Shown here one piece after another: positions 1 through 7,894 of a stretch of DNA of 64,000 nucleotides. The position numbers and the translations under genes are program-made. The stretch lies in contig NZ_JAMQBK010000031.1 in assembly GCF_023701485.1 (NCBI RefSeq), positions 186,001 through 250,000 on the forward strand, in the 5' to 3' direction. Below the pieces are notes generated by a model. The model worked only from the letters and a program-made list of their open reading frames with translations. It was not told where the DNA came from and did not search any database. The DNA is from Aporhodopirellula aestuarii (lineage in GTDB: Bacteria > Planctomycetota > Planctomycetia > Pirellulales > Pirellulaceae). How positions within the stretch are numbered: the stretch's first letter is position 1; each line of letters begins with the position of its first letter.

Positions 1-277
1 TCAGCCCACCATCGACCTGCGATTCCGCTTGCTCGCGAGTGATCTTTTTTGGGTCGTCGACCAACAGTGCGAGGACCTTGGCTTCATAGATGTCACTCTT
101 CCACAACGACTGGGCGAGTGCGTGGTCACGCCCGATCTGTTTGGCATATTTCCTCAACCGGGTTAGACCAATGCCCACGGTCTTGAGAACCTGAGGTCGT
201 TTCTTCCAGTGGTCGATCCCGCGTTGGTCGGCATTCTCCTTCAGCCAGGCAATCACTTCTTTTTTAGTCGTCGGCAT
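1..277 (-). CDS. DNA alkylation repair protein (AlkD-like), N-terminal part
   Basis: The minus strand reads from an ATG at 277 for 92 codons and leaves the window at base 1 without a stop. The visible part has the look of the alpha-helical repeat family of AlkD-type DNA glycosylases: a basic helical start (VIAWLKENADQRG), then LRKYAKQIGRDHALAQSLW and SDIYEAKVLALLVDDP, a stretch usual in small AlkD homologues. AlkD proteins excise alkylated purines using HEAT-like repeats. The catalytic region lies outside the window, so activity cannot be judged. The gene points left, away from the SDR gene, with about 400 bases between them. Confidence 0.72.
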   Translation of the reverse strand, partial: MPTTKKEVIAWLKENADQRGIDHWKKRPQVLKTVGIGLTRLRKYAKQIGRDHALAQSLWKSDIYEAKVLALLVDDPKKITREQAESQVDGGL

Positions 278-676
278 GGATACGTTCTCGCAGTGAAGGC
301 ATGCAGCATCAATCAAAGGGCAGGGGGATGCTCAGATTCTAGCGGATTTCGCATTCCGCCATCCCCAACCCATCGCCCCAACTCGTTTTCAGAGCGTCGC
401 CAGCCAAAATCAGCATGCGGCTTGCAAAGATCGGCGCGCGATTTGCCTCCGGAAGCTCATTGTCCACCACTGAGAACATTTTCAAGATTGAGATATGGGA
501 TGCAGGGCCAGTTCCTGCTGGCCAAATCAAGCCCGTCCGATGGGAAATGACCCCACGTCGTTTCCAAAAGTGCTCTAGGCGTGGACGAGCACTCAAACGC
601 GGCCGAGCATCGATCACCGCGATAACGCCTGATCCGTTGTTGTCTCTCTCTAACCACAACCCCCAACGAACCCAAC
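278..676. other. Intergenic region with no recognised gene
   Basis: This is the 399-base divergent gap between the AlkD-like gene and the SDR gene. The open frames through it have no family resemblance and overlap each other in several frames, as expected by chance in GC-rich DNA. It should hold both promoters, but I see no convincing -35/-10 pair. Confidence 0.5.
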
Positions 677-1465
677 ATGAAAATCGATCTAACAGGGCAA
701 GTGATCCTCGTCACCGGAGGCAGTTCGGGAATTGGCAAAGGGATCGCGATCCATGCCGCCAAGTGCGGCGCTTCGATCTGCGTCGTGAGCCGCGACGAAG
801 AAGACATGCGAGCGGTGGTGAAATCGATCGAGGCCGACGGGGGGACCGCATCGTGGGAACACGCCGATGTTACCAACAGCGAACAGGTTCACGAGGCTGT
901 GGAAAAAACGGTGGCCCGATACGGACGACTCGATGGGGTCGTCGCCAACGCGGGCACCAACGGAACGTGGGCACCGATCGATGAAATGACTCCGGAGCAG
1001 TGGCGCAAAACCATCGACGTCAATCTGACGGGAACCTATTTAACGGTTCACCACAGCGTCCCGCATTTGCGACGCCAAGGTCGCGGCAGCATCGTGATCA
1101 TGTCCTCAATTAACGGCACGCGAACGTTCAGCAACGAAGGTGCGTCGGCGTACGCGTCCAGCAAAGCGGGACAATTCGCGTTGGCCCAAATGCTGGCTCT
1201 TGAACTCGCGCCTTCCAAAATTCGTGTCAATGTGATCTGCCCGGGGGCGATTCAATCCGAGATCCACGAGAAAACCAACCGTGAAAACCTGGAAAAGATC
1301 GAAACTCCGATCGAGTACCCGGAAGGCGATATCCCTTTAACCGGGGGCGAATTCGGAACCCCCAAACAAGTCGCCGAGCTGACCGCATTTCTGATGAGCG
1401 ACCTGAGTAGCCATATCACTGGCACCCCCGTTTGGATTGATGGCGGGCAGTCGTTGATCGTTTAA
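677..1465 (+). CDS. SDR family oxidoreductase
   Basis: A 262-residue classical short-chain dehydrogenase/reductase, a cytosolic NAD(P)-dependent oxidoreductase of about the usual length (250). The Rossmann motif TGGSSGIG sits at residues 13-20, the structural NAG motif at 91-93, and the catalytic set is Ser143/144, Tyr159 and Lys163 (YASSK). The C-terminal PVWIDGGQSL ending is typical of the FabG-like branch. The fold and reaction type are certain, but the substrate cannot be read from the sequence. The gene stands alone, with no partner enzyme directly next to it. No clear Shine-Dalgarno sequence precedes the ATG. Confidence 0.93.
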   Translation: MKIDLTGQVILVTGGSSGIGKGIAIHAAKCGASICVVSRDEEDMRAVVKSIEADGGTASWEHADVTNSEQVHEAVEKTVARYGRLDGVVANAGTNGTWAPIDEMTPEQWRKTIDVNLTGTYLTVHHSVPHLRRQGRGSIVIMSSINGTRTFSNEGASAYASSKAGQFALAQMLALELAPSKIRVNVICPGAIQSEIHEKTNRENLEKIETPIEYPEGDIPLTGGEFGTPKQVAELTAFLMSDLSSHITGTPVWIDGGQSLIV

Positions 1466-1681
1466 CGGCCAACCTGAGCGGGCGTCCGGGGACGACACTG
1501 GCCGACAATTTCGACGATCTGGGTAACGACAATTGCTCTAGCCCGAGTGCCGCGAAGATTGCTAAACCGGACAAACTCGGTTCTAAGACGGTGACCTCAA
1601 TTGGCGCCCATGGTGTTTCACGCTCAAACTCGATCGCAGCAACTTCGCCCAACCGCATTTTTGAATGCCGGTCGATGGAGG

Positions 1682-2086
1682 ATGCCTGCGTCCGCAATCA
1701 CGTTCGCCGTTGTAATCGGCGTGACGCTAGCGAGCTCGGGCTGCGTCCGCCGACGAATGACGGTGCGGACATCGCCTCCTGGAGCAACCGTTTCCGTTGA
1801 CAACCAACTGATCGGAACGAGCCCCGCGGCAACGAGTTTCGTCTACTACGGCACGCGTGAGATCCGGATCGAAAAAGACGGGTACCGCACCGAAACGATC
1901 CGCAGAAAAATCAAGCCGCCGTGGTACCAGTTGCCGGTTGCCGAATTTGTCAGCGAAACATTGTGGCCGGGTGAAATTCGCGACGAACGGATCATCGACG
2001 TTGAGCTCGTCCCGCAGGTCGTCGAACCGTCTGAAAACGTGCTCAACCGAGCCGAACTTCTCCGCAGCCAAGCGACAGGCGGCTGA
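1682..2086 (+). CDS. PEGA-domain lipoprotein
   Basis: A predicted 134-residue lipoprotein. The ATG at 1682 is followed by a hydrophobic segment ending in the lipobox LASSGC. An in-frame ATG at 1601 would add 27 unconserved-looking residues, so 1682 is preferred, although the longer form cannot be excluded. After the lipidated Cys comes MTVRTSPPGATVSVDNQLIG, then a tyrosine-rich stretch and IRIEKDGYRTET, a clear PEGA domain (a small beta-sandwich found on surface and envelope proteins). The last 60 residues are not recognised. A structural or anchoring role in the envelope is likely; no enzyme activity is expected. Confidence 0.8.
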   Translation: MPASAITFAVVIGVTLASSGCVRRRMTVRTSPPGATVSVDNQLIGTSPAATSFVYYGTREIRIEKDGYRTETIRRKIKPPWYQLPVAEFVSETLWPGEIRDERIIDVELVPQVVEPSENVLNRAELLRSQATGG

Positions 2087-2169
2087 AACCTCAGCGGGAT
2101 CGACCGAACCAAGCTCGCGTATCGGTAGCTGTCGATACGTCCCAGACTTCGATGGCTGGTGTCGGATTT

Positions 2170-2178
2170 TGCTATCTT
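2170..2178 (+). promoter_or_regulatory. Possible extended -10 element before the PhyH gene
   Basis: TGCTATCTT fits the extended -10 pattern TGnTATnnT about 95 bases upstream of the PhyH start codon. No good -35 box accompanies it. This is a weak prediction from pattern alone. Confidence 0.22.
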
Positions 2179-2271
2179 AAAGCGTGGCGTGCGTGAATCG
2201 AAAACCGCTGTTTCCGAGCCCGCCCCGGATCAACCAATCCGGCCACCTCAGGCTGCTCTGACGAGATCCCC

Positions 2272-3102
2272 ATGAACGACGCGACCGATTTTGCCATCAT
2301 TCCCGACCGGAAATCCATCGCCACGGTCGAACGTGAAATACGTTTCTTCCCGACCGAAAATCCTGCACCAAGCGTGCTTTCGCAAGCACAAATTGAATCG
2401 TGGAACCGGGACGGCTATCTCGGCCCGCTCGACGTACTCGATCCGCAAGAAACCGCATCGCTGAGAGCGTATTTTGACGATTTGCTTGCTCAAACGTTTG
2501 CCGCAGGCAAAGACAGCTATTCGATCAGCAGCGCTCACCTCAAACACGCTCGCGTCTGGGATCTATTAAGTCACCCAAAAATTGTCGCTTACGTGTCCGA
2601 TTTGTTGGGTGAAAACGTCATCGGATGGGGTTCGCACTTCTTCTGCAAAATGCCCGGCGATGGCAAACGGGTCGATTGGCACCAGGATTGTAGCTATTGG
2701 CCGTTGACGCCGACCAAGGCCGTCACGGTGTGGTTAGCCATCGACGATGCCGACTTGGATAACGGCGGGATGGAGGTGTACACGGGATCTCATCGCCATG
2801 GTTTGATCGACTTTGACACAACCGACGAGGACTCGGGCAACGTGCTCGACCAAGTCGTCGTCGATCCTGAAAAGTACGGCGAACATCGGTTCACACCGAT
2901 TGCGGCTGGCCAAGTCTCGATCCACAGCGACTTGTTGGTCCACGGTTCGGCCCCCAACCAGAGCGATCGGCGGAGATGCGGACTGACGCTCCGCTATTGT
3001 CCTGCCGACGTCACCGCGTATTTGAATTGGGAACGAAAAGGCGTCGTCGTCGCCGGAACAGCTCCCCAGGATCGCTGGCCTGGCGCGACGCGCCCGTTTT
3101 AG
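2272..3102 (+). CDS. Phytanoyl-CoA dioxygenase (PhyH) family protein
   Basis: A 276-residue Fe(II)/2-oxoglutarate-dependent oxygenase of the PhyH family. The iron facial triad is visible: His137 and Asp139 in VDWHQDCSYWPL, with the distal His224 in LLVHGSAPNQSDRRR, whose arginines supply the 2-oxoglutarate contact. GGMEVYTGSHRHG (165-176) is the usual double-stranded beta-helix core. These enzymes hydroxylate small organic substrates, and in bacteria the substrate is rarely known. The length is normal and the gene appears intact. It stands between a lipoprotein gene and ychF without obvious functional linkage. Confidence 0.9.
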   Translation: MNDATDFAIIPDRKSIATVEREIRFFPTENPAPSVLSQAQIESWNRDGYLGPLDVLDPQETASLRAYFDDLLAQTFAAGKDSYSISSAHLKHARVWDLLSHPKIVAYVSDLLGENVIGWGSHFFCKMPGDGKRVDWHQDCSYWPLTPTKAVTVWLAIDDADLDNGGMEVYTGSHRHGLIDFDTTDEDSGNVLDQVVVDPEKYGEHRFTPIAAGQVSIHSDLLVHGSAPNQSDRRRCGLTLRYCPADVTAYLNWERKGVVVAGTAPQDRWPGATRPF

Positions 3103-3347
3103 AAAACGCGTCGCGAATACGCGTCGATGATCCGCGGGACGTCCCCATGCTTTCTTTTGGCGGCCGCGGTGATTTGGTTTGACACGGGCCGGGCATTCTT
3201 TTCTCGGCCGGCCGCGTCGTGGGTCGACGAATCGGGGCCGAGCGGCGATAACATGCATCTTGCGAGGGTGCCGCCAGAACAGAGAACCTGTTCCAGACCG
3301 CGTCCCTGACTCACCTCTCCCGTAGCCCCCACCCATAAAGGTTTTCG

Positions 3348-4439
3348 ATGGAAGCCGGAATCGTCGGCTTGCCGAATGTAGGCAAAAGCACACTGTTCAA
3401 TGCTCTGACCAGCAGCGTCGCGGCTCAAAGTGCCAATTACCCGTTCTGCACGATCGAACCCAACGAAGGCATCGTCAGCGTGCCGGACCCGAGATTGACC
3501 AAAATCACCGAATACATCGTGCCGCAGAAGGTCATTCCTGCCGCGTTGAAACTCGTTGATATCGCCGGCATCGTCAAAGGTGCGTCCGAAGGCGAAGGCT
3601 TGGGTAACAAATTCCTCAGCCACATCCGCCAAGTCGATGCGATCATGCAAGTCGTGCGTTGCTTCGATGACCCTGACGTGACGCACGTTGCGGGCAAGGT
3701 CGATCCGATCGCGGACATCGACACGATCGAGACCGAACTCGTTCTGGCCGACATGCAGACGCTTGAAAACGCGTTGCCGCGTGCCGAAAAGAGCGCCCGC
3801 GGAGGTGACAAAGAAGCGGTCCTGCGGGTGTCGGCGATCAAGAAGTGCAACGCCCACCTCGAAAGCGAACAGCCGCTCCGCACGCTTGAACTGCCCGCTC
3901 CCGAAGCCAACGCGATCAGCAGCTACGGCTTAATGACGGCCAAGCCGATCCTGTATGTCGCCAACGTCGACGAAAACGACCTTGCCGGCGAGCATGAATT
4001 GGTTCAAAAGGTCCGCGAACACGCGAAAAAAACCGGAGCGGTCGTCGCCTGCGTTTGTGCGAAACTCGAAGCCGAAATCGCTGAACTCGATGAAGGTGAT
4101 CGGGCTGAAATGCTCGCCGACGTTGGACTCGAGGAACCCTCACTCAACGTGATCGCCCGCGAAACCTACCGCACGCTCGGTTTGCAAAGTTACTTCACCG
4201 CTGGCGAAAAGGAAGTTCGTGCATGGCCGGTCCCGATCGGAGCAACCGCTCCGCAAGCCGCCGGCGTGATCCACAGCGATTTCGAACGTGGGTTTATCCG
4301 GGCGGAAATCTACAACCTAGCCGACCTGGAACAATACAAATCTGAGAAAGAAATTCGAGCCGCAGGAAAGCTACGCGTCGAAGGCAAATCCTATGTGATG
4401 CAAGACGGCGACATCTGCCACTTCCTGTTCAACGTTTAA
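3348..4439 (+). CDS. ychF: Redox-regulated ATPase YchF
   Basis: A 363-residue OBG-family P-loop ATPase, full length. The Walker A motif GLPNVGKST is at residues 7-15, followed by [12 protein letters not shown] (switch region), DIAG, and the NVDE variant of the G4 motif that shifts specificity from GTP to ATP in this family. The C-terminal TGS domain ends in [11 protein letters not shown], as in other YchF proteins. YchF binds ribosomes and is linked to oxidative-stress regulation. AAAGG lies about 9 bases before the ATG. The membrane-protein gene at 4470 follows after 30 bases and may be co-transcribed. Confidence 0.97.
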   Translation: MEAGIVGLPNVGKSTLFNALTSSVAAQSANYPFCTIEPNEGIVSVPDPRLTKITEYIVPQKVIPAALKLVDIAGIVKGASEGEGLGNKFLSHIRQVDAIMQVVRCFDDPDVTHVAGKVDPIADIDTIETELVLADMQTLENALPRAEKSARGGDKEAVLRVSAIKKCNAHLESEQPLRTLELPAPEANAISSYGLMTAKPILYVANVDENDLAGEHELVQKVREHAKKTGAVVACVCAKLEAEIAELDEGDRAEMLADVGLEEPSLNVIARETYRTLGLQSYFTAGEKEVRAWPVPIGATAPQAAGVIHSDFERGFIRAEIYNLADLEQYKSEKEIRAAGKLRVEGKSYVMQDGDICHFLFNV

Positions 4440-4469
4440 CATCCCCCGCCAGCCTCCCTCGAGAGATAC

Positions 4470-5060
4470 ATGAGTAAAATGTTAGTACCAATCCTTTTCG
4501 CACTCGGCACCGCGTTCTTTTGGGGATGTTACGGTCCGACGATCGGGAACGCACAAGCTCCCCGTGTCGACGGCGTGCCGTTATGGTCTCCCTTCAAACC
4601 ATACGTGTTTATCGGAATCGCCTATCTCGTGATCGCGATCCTCGGTGGACTCGTCATGATGGGTCTCAAGGGCGACTCGTTCAATTTCACCGGCGAGCAT
4701 TTCGCCACCGCGAAATGGGGATTCTTGGCGGGATCACTGGGGGCGTTTGGCGCGTTGTGTTTGACAACCGCAATGATGACAAGCCGCGGCAACGCGTTGC
4801 TCGTCATGCCGATCGTTTTCGGGGGCGCGGTTTCCGTCACTGCAATCGTCTCGATGATCAAGCTGCACGCCGGAACCAATGTCAGTCCGTTGCTGTGGGT
4901 CGGGATGGGCCTCACCGTGGTAGGCGTCGTCATCGTCGCCATGAACACCCCACACGGACACGCTCCCGCGAAACCAGCTCCCGACACGACGGTCTCCAAT
5001 AGCGTCGAGCCGGCCGCGCTTGCCTCGGACGTCAATCCCGCAGAAGAACCAGCGACGTGA
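4470..5060 (+). CDS. Conserved integral membrane protein, EamA-like topology
   Basis: A 196-residue protein with about five hydrophobic segments: an N-terminal helix containing FALGTAFFWGCYGPTIG, then YVFIGIAYLVIAILGGLVMM, a helix around residues 88-105, a fourth around 113-130, and LLWVGMGLTVVGVVIVAMN. The last 35 residues are Pro/Ala-rich and hydrophilic. The helix pattern and the closing glycine-rich helix recall half of an EamA/DMT-type transporter, but five helices are too few for a full one. Its stop overlaps the start of the next gene by GTGA, so the two are probably translationally coupled. Function unknown. Confidence 0.75.
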   Translation: MSKMLVPILFALGTAFFWGCYGPTIGNAQAPRVDGVPLWSPFKPYVFIGIAYLVIAILGGLVMMGLKGDSFNFTGEHFATAKWGFLAGSLGAFGALCLTTAMMTSRGNALLVMPIVFGGAVSVTAIVSMIKLHAGTNVSPLLWVGMGLTVVGVVIVAMNTPHGHAPAKPAPDTTVSNSVEPAALASDVNPAEEPAT

Positions 5061-5443
5061 ACACGAGTGACGACGCGATAGCGGAACCATCCGGCGACGA
5101 TCATTCGATGGCTCGAGTGCGCGAGATCGACGCTCAACTCACGCACGTCTGGATGGTCCGCACGTTTCTCAAACACTGCGATGAAGCCGAAGACGATGAA
5201 GACATGCGAGAGATCGTTCGTGATCTCTACGACTTTATCCTCGCGGTCGGACCGGTTGATGACTCTATCGACACGTCCGCTTATTTGAAGATGGCCAAGA
5301 AGAAACTGCGGCGACTCGTCGGAGCGACGCAGTTGTACGAGCAGATCCAACCGGAAGTTAGCGCCCACACCAACTTCATCATGGCCGCCCGTTCCCTGCG
5401 ACTCGCCGTCGACGTGATCTCACGCTGCGTCTCCAACGCCTGA
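5057..5443 (+). CDS. Hypothetical protein, helical, coupled to the membrane protein gene
   Basis: A 128-residue cytosolic protein starting with GTG inside the stop region of the preceding gene (GTGA overlap). It is predicted to be almost wholly alpha-helical, with an acidic stretch (HCDEAEDDEDMREIVRDLYDF) and a basic C-terminal half (KMAKKKLRRLVG). I do not recognise a family. The overlap suggests it is made together with the 196-residue membrane protein and may act with it. Confidence 0.65.
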   Translation: MNTSDDAIAEPSGDDHSMARVREIDAQLTHVWMVRTFLKHCDEAEDDEDMREIVRDLYDFILAVGPVDDSIDTSAYLKMAKKKLRRLVGATQLYEQIQPEVSAHTNFIMAARSLRLAVDVISRCVSNA

Positions 5444-5873
5444 TCGCGAGTCCGAGATAAGACAATCCGTTGCACCGGAGATCCTGGTCGATAGGCTGAA
5501 AACGCAGAATCCCACCAGAGCTGCCCGAGTAACAGTTCAGGGACGTCGTCAGTAATCGACTCATCACGTCGAACGGGCCCGAAAGCGCCCAAAACGTCAG
5601 ATTTCCGTCATCGAAATTTGATGAGCACCGATTTTCTCAACGTGCTTCGCACCACACGAATTCGCATGACGGAGACTGAATTCGCGGGGTCGTTCGCGAC
5701 TCTCGGGGACAACGACGAATGGCCGACTCGGCCTTATCAAAACGCCTCTTGCGCCAACGCATGTATTTCCCGGCACGGCAATTGCTTCCCTTCTAAAGCG
5801 AAACTACCTCGCAATCTCGACCTGACGGTTTGTTCCGTCATGCCGATATTCAATATTCGTTTAGGAGCGACCA
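5444..5873. other. Intergenic region with no recognised gene
   Basis: There are 430 bases between the helical protein gene and the CsbD-like gene. A plus-strand open frame from 5618 has no family resemblance and overlaps the real gene at 5874 in another frame. Just before 5874, TTAGGAGCGACC gives an unusually good ribosome-binding site for this window. Confidence 0.45.
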
Positions 5874-6329
5874 ATGTCTCAAACGCAACAAACGACGGAA
5901 GCCTCGTCGGAATGGAATACCGAGCCGTGGAGTCGTCTCAAAGAATCCATCCATTCGCGATGGCCCCACATCAGCGAACAGGATTTACATTCGGTGCCGC
6001 GAAACCGCGACGAGATCGAAAAATTCTTGGGGGAGTTCACCCAGGCCTCGGATGAGGAAATTCAATCCGTGGTGCGTGAACACGCCCCAGCACCGACGAT
6101 TTTGGACCAAGTCGGCCATGTCGGCGAGCAAATCTCTGAACAAGTCACACCTCCCATCCAGTCGGCGGTTGATCGGGTGAGATACGAGGTCGATGAGCAC
6201 CCTGGCACGATCACCGGACTCGCCTTCGTGAGCGGTTTGGCGTTAGGCGCACTGGTAACGGCCGCCTACATGCGGGCGCGTCCGCAACCACCGGCCTACC
6301 GCCAGCTGCTACCTGAACGCTGGCAATAA
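5874..6329 (+). CDS. CsbD/DUF883-like stress membrane protein
   Basis: A 151-residue protein. Residues about 14-65 (WNTEPWSRLKESIHSRWPHIS, then RDEIEKFLGEF) resemble the CsbD-like stress-protein fold, where a Trp plus 'WPHISEQDL' precedes an R(D/E)E-helix. The C-terminal part, with an amphipathic helix (VGEQISEQVTPPIQSAVDRV) followed by one transmembrane helix (ITGLAFVSGLALGALVTAAYM), resembles the ElaB/YqjD (DUF883) ribosome-tethering family. AGGAG lies 7 bases before the ATG. It opens a group of small stress-type genes that runs to 7894. The two-part family assignment is by eye. Confidence 0.7.
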   Translation: MSQTQQTTEASSEWNTEPWSRLKESIHSRWPHISEQDLHSVPRNRDEIEKFLGEFTQASDEEIQSVVREHAPAPTILDQVGHVGEQISEQVTPPIQSAVDRVRYEVDEHPGTITGLAFVSGLALGALVTAAYMRARPQPPAYRQLLPERWQ

Positions 6330-6366
6330 ACCCTGCCGCCGAGCGGATCACGAAGGCATCGCAAAC

Positions 6367-6395
6367 GTGACTCGCAAAAATTTTTGTCGAGTCAC
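6367..6395. repeat. Imperfect 14-bp inverted repeat between two stress genes
   Basis: GTGACTCGCAAAAA is followed directly by TTTTTG, one extra T, then CGAGTCAC. The arms pair over 14 bp with a single-base bulge and almost no loop. The T run lies inside the stem, so this is not a normal terminator; an operator or cruciform-like site is more likely. It sits 38 bases after the CsbD-like gene and about 130 bases before the PPOX-fold gene. Confidence 0.5.
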
Positions 6396-6523
6396 ATCCT
6401 CTGATCCGCCGTTCGCCAGCGCCCGATTATCGACCACATCGTTCGTTATTCGAACAATCGGGTCGCAGTCACGGGTACCACATGGCACGTCCCCACCGCC
6501 TTTTTTCAAACGAGAGCTGAATC

Positions 6524-7006
6524 ATGGACCAACACAAAAAACTAATCGAACTGCTCAACGACTTCGACACCGCAATGTTAACCACGCGGTCCAGCGACGG
6601 GTCTCTTGAGTCACGCCCGATGGCGATCGCGCAAGTAGAACCCGATGGCGACGTATGGTTCGTAACTGACCGCAATTCGGGCAAAGTCGCTGACCTCATG
6701 CTCGATGACGAAGTCGCGGTCACGATGCAGAGTTCAAACAAATTCGCAGCCCTCTCCGGAAACGCCCACGCGGTAGATGATCGCTCGAAACTCGATGAAC
6801 TCTGGAGCGAAACTTGGAAAGTCTGGTTCCCAGAAGGAAAGACCAGTCAATCGATCGTACTGCTGCGAGTGGAAGCCAAACACGGAGAGTACTGGGACCA
6901 CTCCGGAACCGAAGGTCTGCGGTACCTGATTAAAGCCGGCAAAGCATACGTACAAGGCAAACGTCCTCAACCTGACGAATCAATCAACGCTTCCGTCTCG
7001 TTGTAA
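6524..7006 (+). CDS. Pyridoxamine 5'-phosphate oxidase-fold general stress protein
   Basis: A 160-residue split-barrel flavin-binding protein of the general stress protein 26 type. The N-terminal helix and strand (LIELLNDFDTAMLTT) are followed by SRPMAIAQV and VWFVTDRNSGKVADL, the usual FMN-phosphate contact region, and the C-terminal SIVLLRVEAKHGEYWD is characteristic of this subgroup. Members bind FMN or FAD but are not pyridoxine biosynthesis enzymes; their roles are in stress survival. GAGAG precedes the ATG by about 8 bases. It belongs to the stress-type cluster with the CsbD-like and DUF4235 genes. Confidence 0.85.
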   Translation: MDQHKKLIELLNDFDTAMLTTRSSDGSLESRPMAIAQVEPDGDVWFVTDRNSGKVADLMLDDEVAVTMQSSNKFAALSGNAHAVDDRSKLDELWSETWKVWFPEGKTSQSIVLLRVEAKHGEYWDHSGTEGLRYLIKAGKAYVQGKRPQPDESINASVSL

Positions 7007-7373
7007 CGTTCACGTTTTTCCCGGTGGCAAGTCACGTCGCCGGAATGCTTGATTGAATTCGCACCCACAGTTTGGAGTTAGCCCCGGTTGATCGAATGGA
7101 GCTTCAAGATTGAACGAGTCACTCATAACCCAAAGCAAGAGCTTTGACGTTGCGTGTCATGACTTCACCCTCCCGCGCGCGGGAGGGTCGGACGCGGTAG
7201 CGGCCGGGGAGGGCTCTCTCCATGCATTAGGGCCCGACTCTCTCGGAGGAAGATCAAAGGATCACGAATTATTCCTTACACGAGCTACGAGCTACCGAAC
7301 CACCACGCCGCCAACGGCGAACCGGCTTGCGTGCTAATCGATTCCCGCGACTTGCTTAAAGAACAGGACACCC
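7007..7373. other. Intergenic region with palindromic element
   Basis: There are 367 bases without a recognised gene. The notable content is the palindrome at 7167-7188 and the GC-rich stretch after it (to about 7240) with repeated GGGAGGG and CTCTCTC motifs. A plus-strand open frame from 7110 runs through the palindrome and shows no protein-like character. Confidence 0.45.
7167..7188. repeat. Perfect 22-bp palindrome, REP-like
   Basis: The left arm ACCCTCCCGCG is followed directly by its exact reverse complement CGCGGGAGGGT. A further GGGGAGGG occurs about 30 bases downstream. The high GC, intergenic position and hairpin potential fit a REP-type interspersed element or a strong RNA hairpin. 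It is not followed by a T run, so it is not a canonical terminator. Confidence 0.6.
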
Positions 7374-7553
7374 ATGAACACCAAATCTGACGACGCTCCG
7401 CTGAATCAAACACCTTGCCCACATTGTGGTAAGCATGTGGACGACCGCGCGGTCGCGGGCCCGCACTGCGGTGAAAAAATTTACGTTGAACATCCCGGCG
7501 GAATCACTCCCACAAGGCATCCACCCGTTACTTACCCACGTCAAGAAAAGTGA
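7374..7553 (+). CDS. Small zinc-ribbon-like protein (59 residues)
   Basis: The short frame runs from ATG at 7374 to TGA at 7551-7553. It contains PCPHCGKHVDD followed by AGPHCGEKIYVEH. The first knuckle is a regular CPxCG; the second reads GPHCG, so one of the four expected cysteines is replaced by Gly (Pro-His-Cys kept). Its stop lies 5 bases before the ATG of the DUF4235 gene, which supports it being real and co-translated. Zinc binding would be three-Cys or Cys3His at best. Function unknown. Confidence 0.6.
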   Translation: MNTKSDDAPLNQTPCPHCGKHVDDRAVAGPHCGEKIYVEHPGGITPTRHPPVTYPRQEK

Positions 7554-7558
7554 GACCC

Positions 7559-7894
7559 ATGCTCGATCGTATCCAAGAAAAAACCAATCAACTCACTGAG
7601 AGGGCAGAAAGCTATCTGCCATCTAATTCCAAGGACCGCAACCTCGGCATCACCAAGACCGAAAACGTACTGGCGTTCGGTGCCGCCATCGCGACCACGT
7701 TCCTGGTCCGAAACGCTTTACAGGCCGGGTGGAAGACCACGTTTAACCGTGCTCCTCCCAAGAACCCAGCCTCGCTGGAGGTGGACTGGAAGGATGCGTT
7801 GCTGTGGGGTGCCGTATCAGGCGCGGTCGTCGGCATGGCCCGGATCGCGTCGCGACGAACCTCTTCGAGTGCCTATCGCGCATATCGGTCTTGA
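7559..7894 (+). CDS. DUF4235-like membrane-associated protein
   Basis: A 111-residue protein. An upstream in-frame GTG at 7550 overlaps the previous stop; the ATG at 7559 is preferred. It has two hydrophobic segments, VLAFGAAIATTFLVRNALQAGW and ALLWGAVSGAVVGMARI, separated by RAPPKNPASLEVDWKDA, the arrangement of DUF4235 proteins (the NPxxxxVxWxxAxxWA pattern). Family function is not known. Its 3' end overlaps the 3' end of the convergent ABC-permease gene by 22 bases. It closes the stress-type cluster that starts at 5874. Confidence 0.72.
   Translation: MLDRIQEKTNQLTERAESYLPSNSKDRNLGITKTENVLAFGAAIATTFLVRNALQAGWKTTFNRAPPKNPASLEVDWKDALLWGAVSGAVVGMARIASRRTSSSAYRAYRS

Noticed and set aside
415-984. 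Plus-strand frame of 189 codons overlapping the SDR gene start
   Set aside because: Its second half is Arg-rich antiframe translation of the SDR gene; there is no family resemblance in the first half.
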